Assembly: GCA_964030475.1 (NCBI GenBank)
Contig: CAXIPT010000001.1
Location: forward strand, 12,429,823 to 12,493,822
Length of the DNA: 64,000 nucleotides
Direction of reading: 5' to 3'
From: Tethya wilhelma
Taxonomy: Eukaryota; Porifera; Demospongiae; Tethyida; Tethyidae
Under the pieces are notes generated by a model. That model worked only from the letters and a program-made list of their open reading frames with translations, ran no database searches and was not told the DNA's origin. Position numbers and translations under genes: made by a program. Below are positions 52,401 through 61,700 of this stretch, piece after piece (within the stretch, counting starts at the first letter, position 1; each line of letters begins with the position of its first letter).

Positions 52401-55400
52401 CAGTTGTGTGTATAGTGTGTGGTGGTTCATTGCTCACTGTCTGTATGGTACTGCTACATTGTCTGTATGTCTGTAGTGCCTTGTATTCACTGGCTGATGT
52501 AGCAGGTCCCATGGGTGTACATTAGTTGTTTCCATGGTTACATGCACGCCACTTTGGCAGCATATAGAAAGTAATTTCTGCTATAAGCACAATGAATAGC
52601 TGAGTGTACCACACATCTGGACAATTACATAAGGAACCCAGTTCTAAAATAGATGGTAGTACATTGAATACTGAAATGTCTGGTCCATTGAGCATGTGAT
52701 AGATCATGTACCCTATCACAGGACTTCCCACATTTCCCTCATTTGTAACAAACACCTTCATTTTCAATTTACAGAGCCACTACAGCTAACAACATCAAGG
52801 TGGCCATCAAATTAATAGAGGAGTTTCAAGCCACCCCTCTAATCAATGACCCAACCACTGGTGAGAATATCCTGCACATTGCTTGTAGGAACAAGTCCAA
52901 GCTTCGCTACTACTTGGTGAACAAGTACCCTCCTCTGCTTCGTAACCCCGACATCAAGGGATCCCTGCCACTGCACGTAGCCTGCTCTGTCAATGACGTT
53001 GCGTTCGTGTCATGGCTTTTCAAAGTCATCCTAGTGGAAGATGACGACAAGTTCAAGGAGACTGAGGAGCTTTCAAACAGACCGTTGAGAAGATCTGGCT
53101 CACTACCTGATATACGACGCAACCTGCCCAAGGGCCAGCTCCTCCCTGCCAAGGTAGTCCTGCCTCCAAATCGTAAGCCTATCGTTTCAGTTCCTGTAGA
53201 GCTCTCCTCCCAGCCATTGAACCTTTTGAACCCAGCAGTGTCTCTTCCAGTCGCGACAAAACCGTTCAAGCGTGTCTTCAGCCAGGACTACACCGACGGT
53301 GACCTCATTGAGGGGGATGAAGAAGAGGAGGAATGTGACTCGGACAGCCCCGATGGAAATGGTCTCCTCCTGAGCTTCGACAGCGCCAGATCCCACACCA
53401 TCTCTAACAGCAGTCGCTCCAGCCGTTCCAGTCGGTCACGCTCTAATAGCCACTCGACACTTCACAATTCATCCGAGTCGAATAAAGATATTTTGAGAAG
53501 AGGAGCCTCTGCTAGTCCTGAGCGTCAGATCCGTGAGAGAGAGCTAGGTTTGGAAGAGGAGTCAGATGTTGAGGACCAGTTGCTGCAAATGGACGTAATA
53601 CTATCAACAACTCCTCTCAGTGTGGCTGATATTGTGGAGAGCGAGCCTTTCAGAGTAACTGTGGAAGGAGGCAGTGTCCTCCACATCATGGCCAAGCATG
53701 GCTACTATGAGCTGCTCACAATCATGATGAGAGTGGCAGAGTTCATAAAGAGGAGTGTTGATCTGAGTGTCCTCACTCGTCGAGATGGCTTCAGCTCTCA
53801 TCTTCCCATCGAAGAAGCCATCCAGGCTAAGGAAGTTGAGTGTGTTCGACTCCTTATTGAGTTTGTGAAGGTTGCGGGCCTCCTGCCAGAGTTACTGGAA
53901 GACACACTCTTACTAAAAGAAGCTGTCTTTACTGGTGATGTCGACCTGGTCAATGTTCTAATAGAGCATGGCTTTCACAAAGGTCTCAGTCCAGCCATTT
54001 CCCTGGCTGAGATCAGTGAGTATGGTGCTATTTTAAGGATACTACTCTACTATCAGACACAAGTGGTCAATGCCTTAGAGTTTTCTCGTGTCAGACGAAA
54101 CAGAAGGAGAACGTTGGACAAGGGGGGCATTAAATGGGAAGGAATCCAACTTGAACAAATCCATCCAACCTGGCTCTACGATTGCTATGAAGCTGTTGAC
54201 TCAGTATCAAGTGCTCTCGAGTTTACCAAGGTCCTTACTTCCGTCGAAGAGAACTACTTGTTCTTTCAGAAATTGGGACAAGATTGCGTGCATTACTTTA
54301 GTGAGAAGCTGACATCGCCTGTCCGTTCACTGCCACATGAACTCACACAAATTGCCGAGATCAATCTAAGTGAAAACCAGCTATCTAGCATACCGAATGA
54401 GCTCTTTCAAATGCCTTCCCTAACAGCGCTCATACTGAATCATAACCAGCTTGAAAGCCTTCCATCCTCTGAAGATCCATATCACACCATCTACTTGTCA
54501 CCCATCTCTCGGCTGGAGCTGGACTGGAACAATCTCAAGACACTCCCTGAGGATCTCTTCAGAGGTCTGTGCCACACTCTGCAGGAGATAAGCGTCCAAG
54601 ATAACAAGCTGGAAGAGCTCCCACCAGGAATGTGGGTCATTCCGAAGCTCAAGTCTGTGAAACTAGCTCGAAACAATCTCTCTAGGCTTCACTACTTCAG
54701 CGACCCTCAATATTTTACCGATGTTGAGCTCACAAGAGTTGTTACTGGTAGCTTCACCAACAACAATGGCACCTTGACTTGCACCGCAAAGAAGAAATCG
54801 GTGCAGTTGTTTGAAGTGGAGGAGTACATACACAAGCTGGCCAAGTTCTATCATACGGTGTATACTGCCAAAGGGCCCTTTGGATCCCTGAACCTTCAGA
54901 ATGGCATCGATGAAGTCATAAATGTCCATTTGGCCAGACTTGTGTTCTTCAATCATCCAAACTCATCTGAAGAGACAAAGACACCCCAACCCCAGCTGGA
55001 GGCCGTCACCCCTTCCAGCCAGATGCTCCTGCCTGCTGAGGATGAAGAAGAGGACCCTTCCTGTACTCAGTGTGAGCTAGAGCTCCTTGACCTATCCTAC
55101 AATGAGTTCAAGGAGGTACCGTGGGATCTCCCTTGTATTGCACCCAACCTCAACAAGCTAGACATGACCTGCAATCAGCTGGTGGACACAGACAGTGTTC
55201 ACAGTCTCCCAAGGAACATCCATTCTGTCATCCTTGACAGGAACAGGCTGTTCAGCCTGGAGAAGCCTCGCCCCGTCCTTCCCTGTGGCAGCCCCCTCAG
55301 ACTCCTGGCCCTGCCTGATGACAGCTGTGGGGACAACTACTGCCGTCACTGCAAGCACAGGTGTCTGGACTTCCTCAGCAACCTCTCCCTGAATCACAAT

Positions 55401-58400
55401 CAACTTAAAGACTTTCCTGTGGTAGAGGTCATAGGTCAAGATGAAAAGGACCATGAGTTAGAGGTTGAGTTCAGCAGTCTCCACTGTCTCCCTTACTTCC
55501 CAGCCCTCTCCATCCTCTCCTTGGAACACAACCACTTCACCAAGGTGCCCGAGTATCTTCACCATCTTGTCCACCTCAGCTCTCTGTCCCTCTCCTACAA
55601 TGATATCCATGAGCTGCCACCCAGTGTGGGTCAACTCAACCCCCAGAACCTACTGCTGTTCAAGTTGGAAGGCATGTTCATCCGAAATATCCCACAGAGC
55701 ATGCTAGAGAAACCAACTCCCAAGCAGATGTTGGGATATCTCAAGGCACTGCATCAAAGGTATGGCATTGTACACAGATATGTTGATATGTATACTCTTT
55801 ACTCTGGGAAAAAATACATCACAATCAACAATGTTAATTCTTGTGTACACAATCACTACGAAGATAATGGTGTGTTATAACACTATGGGTACACTGATAC
55901 TGGGACAAGCCCAGTCAATCCTTTTGTCTGTACGTGATTTTATACCTGGGGGTGGGGGCTGAAAGTAGTTGTTACTAGTAATTTTAGACAAGAAGTTTCA
56001 TTCTGTCTAAAGTGCACCATGATAGTATTTGTGATGACTCATCAATTTTACTGCTGATGTCTAGATAGAGAAAACAAGGATCAATAATACCACACAAACT
56101 ACACTCTGAAATGACTAAGTAGCCCAATTATACAAAATTCCCCAGGGTAGATTACTACTTAATTAGCATAATGCAACTATGACATGACTGTGCATACTTG
56201 AGGCCAGACTACTGGGGGACTTTATGCCTGATAACCTCATGTTTACTCATGATTGCTAAAGGTGAAAGTGCATGTGTCTTCTGAGAAGCTGTGAATAAGC
56301 TTAGTGGGAAAGACACTGTATGTTTTACTTAAAGAATTATTCATACTTGTAGGGATAGTTATGTACACAAGCAAACATATACCACCACTCCATGCGTGTT
56401 GAGATCAGTGAGTACGGTGCTATTTTAAGGATACTACTCTACTATCAGACACAAGTGGTCAATGCCTTGGAGTTTTCTCGTGTCAGACGAAACAGAAGGA
56501 GAACGTTGGACAAGGGGGGCATTAAATGGGAAGGAATCCAACTTGAACAAATCCATCCAACTTGGCTCTACGATTGCTATGAAGCTGTTGACTCGGTTTC
56601 AAGTGCTCTCGAGTTTACCAAGGTCCTTACTTCCGTCGAAGAGAACTACTTGTTCTTTCAGAAATTGGGACAAGATTGCGTGCATTACTTTAGTGAGAAG
56701 CTGACTTCGCCTGTCCGTTCACTGCCACATGAACTCACACAAATTGCCGAGATCAATCTAAGTGAAAACCAGCTGTCTAGCATACCAAATGAGCTCTTTC
56801 AAATGCCTTCCCTAACAGCGCTCATACTGAATCATAACCAGCTTGAAAGCCTTCCATCCTCTGAAGATCCATACCACACCATCTACTTGTCACCCATCTC
56901 TCGGCTGGAGCTGGACTGGAACAATCTCAAGACACTCCCTGAGGATCTCTTCAGAGGTCTATGCCACACCCTGCAAGAGATAAGCGTCCAAGATAACAAG
57001 CTGGAAGAGCTCCCACCAGGAATGTGGGTCATTCCAAAGCTCAAGTCTGTGAAACTAGCTCGAAACAATCTCTCTAGGCTTCACTACTTCAGCAACCCTC
57101 AATATTTTACTGATGTTGAGCTCACAAGAGTTGTTACTGGTAGCTTCACCAACAACAATGGCACCTTGACGTGCACCGCAAAGAAGAAATCAGTGCAGTT
57201 GTTTGAAGTGGAGGAGTACATACACAAGCTGGCCAAGTTCTACCATACGGTGTATACAGCCAAAGGGCCCTTTGGATCCCTGAACCTTCAGAATGGCATC
57301 GATGAAGTCATAAATGTCCATTTGGCTAGACTTGTGTTCTTCAACCAACCGATCTCACCTGAAGTGACCAAGACACCCCAGCTGGAGGCCGTCACCCCTT
57401 CCAGCCAGATGCTCCTGCCTGCTGAGGATGAAGAAGAGGACCCCTCCTGTACTCAGTGTGAGCTAGAGCTCCTCGACCTATCCTACAATGAGTTCAAGGA
57501 GGTGCCGTGGGATCTCCCTTGTATTGCACCCAACCTCAACAAGCTAGACATGACCTGCAATCAGCTGGTGGACACAGACAGTGTTCACAGTCTCCCAAGG
57601 AACATCCATTCTGTCATCCTTGACAGGAACAGGCTGTTCAGCCTGGAGAAGCCTCGCCCCGTCCTTCCCTGTGGCAGTCCCCTCAGACTCCTGGCCCTGC
57701 CTGATGACAGCTGTGGGGACAACTACTGCCGTCACTGCAAGCACAGGTGTCTGGACTTCCTCAGCAACCTCTCTCTGAATCACAATCAACTCAAAGACTT
57801 TCCTGTGGTAGAGGTCATAGGTCAAGATGAAAAGGACCATGAGCTAGAGGTTGAGTTCAGCAGTCTCCACTGTCTCCCTTACTTCCCAGCCCTCTCCATC
57901 CTCTCCTTGGAACATAACCACTTCACCAAGGTGCCCGAGTACCTTCACCATCTTGTCCACCTCAGCTCTCTGTCCCTCTCTTACAATGATATCCATGAGC
58001 TGCCACCCAGTGTGGGCCAACTCAACCCCCAGAACCTACTGCTGTTCAAGTTGGAAGGCATGTTCATCCGAAATATCCCACAGAGCATGCTAGAGAAACC
58101 AACTCCCAAGCAGATGTTGGGATATCTCAAGGCACTGCATCAAAGGTATGGCAATCATTATGGGTATGCTGATATTGGGACAAGCCCAGTCAATCCTTTT
58201 GTCTGTACGTGATTTTATACTGGGGGTGGGGGGCTGAAAGTAGTTGTTACTAGTAATTTTAGACAAGAAGTTTCATTCTGTCTAAAGTGTACCATGATAG
58301 TATTTGTGATGACTCATCAATTTTACTGCTGATGTCTAGATAGAGAAAACAAGGATCAATAATACCACACAAACTACACTCTGAAATGACTAAGTAGCCC

Positions 58401-58698
58401 AATTATACAAAATTCCCCAGGGTAGATTACTACTTAATTAGCATAATGCAACTATGACATGACTGTGCATACTTGAGGCCAGACTACTGGGGGACTTTAT
58501 GCCTGATAACTACATGTACTGTGTGTTTACTCATGAGTAAAAACATACAGTGTTTTTCCCACTAAGCTTATTCACAACTTCTCAGAAGACACATGCACTT
58601 TCACCTTTAGCAATCATTGAACAATTATTCATACTTGTAGGGATAGTTATGTACACAGGCAAACATATACCACCACTCCATGCACACGCCCGTGCACG

Positions 58699-58752
<54 letters not shown>

Positions 58753-61700
58753 TCTAAACCCTACCGTCGCATTAAACTGATGGTGGTAGGAGCTGGCAAC
58801 AAAGGCAAGACATCACTTTTAATGAATCTCACCAAAAGAGGCAAAATGAATCGCTTCAAAGATGTTGAAATGAGCTACAACAACCTGCCCCTGGCCACGG
58901 TCGGAGTTGACCTGGGAGACTGGGACTACTCCCCCAACAACAAGAAGCCCAAGATCACCTTCATGACGTGGGACTTTGGGGGCCAGGAGGAGTACTACGC
59001 CACTCACCAGTGCTTCCTCACCAACCGCTCACTCTACCTGTTGATCTGGAATGTCGAAGATGGTGTAAAAGGCCTGGAGAGCATCAAGCCATGGCTGGAG
59101 AACATTGAAGGCAGAGCCCCTAAGAGCCCTGTGATAGTGATAGCCACCCATATTGACAAGATCCAGGTTTCCTCAAGAAACCAGATGGTTCAGCAGCTCA
59201 AGTCTAAGTTTCAAAAGCTCTACATCAACTACTGCCACAAGATGTTCACCTACCCTGACATACAGCCAGTGATGTTCTTTGTGAATTGCCATGACAACAG
59301 GACAATGGACCCTCTCAGAGACTACATCTATGAGTTTGTCTCCAAATACAAGCCACCAGGTGAGTACTCAATGCAATGTAGGTCAGTGGTCTTTGAGCTC
59401 CTACAAGTACAAAAATATTTTGTGCTACTATACAATTACAACACTTTTTCATGTACTGGCATGCCTTGATCATGAGTACAGTACATTGTGGTGTAAGTGT
59501 GAAATGATTTATCATTGTTGTGTTCCTCCAGCCCCTGCTCACCTCCTGCCTGAGATTGAGCCTCTTCTTGAGCAGCCCATCCCAGAGTCCTACATTGCCT
59601 TACAGGACATTGTCAGGGCTCTAGCAGTCAAGTGCAGCAATGAGAACTGGATACCTATTTTCTCTAAGAACAAGTTTGTGTAAGTGTACCCGTGGCATTT
59701 CTGTATAATCAGTGTTGTTATTGGAGATTATCTGTGGTACTCACTATACATACACTGCACACAGCACTGCTGTGCATGATGCAGGCTACGCACAAAAAAT
59801 TGATGAGCTGGAACAAGCCTGCAACTTCCTTCATGAGAATGGCATTCTTCTTCACTATGAAGACTCCAGTCTACTCAGTGACCTCTTCTTTGTGGACCCT
59901 CAGTGGCTGTGCTCAATGCTGGCTAAAGTGGTGACAGTGGAGCAGAGAAACCCGTTCCAGAAACAAGGTAGAAATTAAGGAGGTGTTTTTAATTATTGAG
60001 TACATGTACTTTAAGCTGGATGATGGAACTTGAGAACTAGTACCACATAAGTACATGTATCATATAGCTCTGTAGCCTAAGATGTGTGTGTTTTGGGGAT
60101 AAATTAGTTCCTTCCCTTAAATGTACACACCTCACCCTAGAACAATGACTTTCTTGTGTACTCCAGTTTCTGGTGAGCTCAGAAGTGTATCCCATAAAGC
60201 ATTTGTGCCATGTAGACTGAGTTCTTGGTACCAGACCTTGGAACTCCAGGTGTTGCAATGGTTTCCCTGTTGTGTGCTAGTGTACACAATCCATGGTGTA
60301 TTTCCCAAGAATTTTCTTTGTTTGTGATACCATAAGTCCAAACACAAATAGCTTTGAAAACAACCTTAGCTACTCTGTACAGTACATTGCTTCATCTATA
60401 ATAAATAATTATATTATGACAAAACTATCACTCTTTTTTCAGGCTTCATGCTTGTGGACTCCCTCAAATATATCTTCCCCACATTCCTCGAGGAATTCAT
60501 GACACTCATGCAGAAGTTTGAGGTTATCCTTCTGCTGGATGACACTAGGCTGCTCATCCCCTCTCTCCTGCCCAACGATGAGAGTGAAATGTGTGTAGTC
60601 TTTGCTCGTTTCATCTCTGCCAACCTTGGAGACGAAGATATTGAAAGCATTTACCAACAAATGAAGGAGCCCCACGCTCCTCTCTGCCAGACCCCCCACC
60701 AGCTCCTGGTGCGACACTACCTCCTGCCCTTTGTCCCCAATGGGTTCTTCTCAAGAGTGATAGCCCGTCTCATGAGTAGTGACATCATAGAGCACCTCCA
60801 GTCATCGTTTGCCAGCGGTCCTCTGGCCGACCAGTTCATTCTCAACACTGCACACTGGAAGTGCTGGAGAAATGGGATCATCATCACTTGGAACCACATG
60901 GAGATTTTTCGCATTGCCCCTCTCGTTTATCCCCTAACAGGGACCGCCAATACGAATCTCATTTCAGTTTCAGGCATACGTGAGGTGGAGACTACAAAGG
61001 GGGTTGAAATCAAGGTTGCCGTTTTACCAGATGAAGTGTATGTTGGTAGTTGCTCTGTCTTTCAAGGTGAAGACTGTAAGAAGAACTGCCCCAAAGGCAA
61101 GTGCATGGCTACATGGCTTCTTCACCAAGCTACATCCATCATTGACTCAGTGTTTGAAGATTGGTACGAAGTGTTTGCCAAGAAGAAAGGGTTTGATTTG
61201 GACACATGCCGAACTGCAAATCCCTGCAATCAGTGCTTTTCTTCAGTTCACGAAAAAGAATGCCTGGCCTCTATCACCCCAACTCAGAGACGCATGAGCA
61301 AGCACATCTTCACAGAAACTCTTGATGAGTTTACTGTTGTCGCTCCTTCCAAAACCCTCTACTTGTTCTCCAGCCAGTACTGCTCCCTAGCCGTTGCCAA
61401 GGGGATACCTCTGGTGTGTCCTGACCATGGGAAGTGCATGGTGGCTGACGTGGCTCCAGATGTTATGTTCTGTGACTTCCCTCCCACCAAGGTGTTTCCT
61501 GATCCCAACTCACTCGTGATGAGACAGGCCCTTGGAGATGGTGGGTTTGGGGCTGTGTATAAAGCCACTCTTGAAACTAAGGTATGTACACACACACACA
61601 CTGTCGGTATAATATAGTGAAAACTCATTGTACATTATTACTTCTATTACCATGATGTAAAGCAGATCATCCTTATGATGTTTACTTCAGTGTATTCATG

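Noticed and set aside
53187..55454. Long minus-strand frames opposite the LRRK-like exon 6 and its copy
   Set aside because: They mirror codon use of the plus-strand exon, recur opposite the duplicated block, and have no domains or splice context. Antisense shadows.
58550..58780. Plus-strand frame with a His-Thr run
   Set aside because: The run is translation of the CA microsatellite and the frame does not match the Roc domain.
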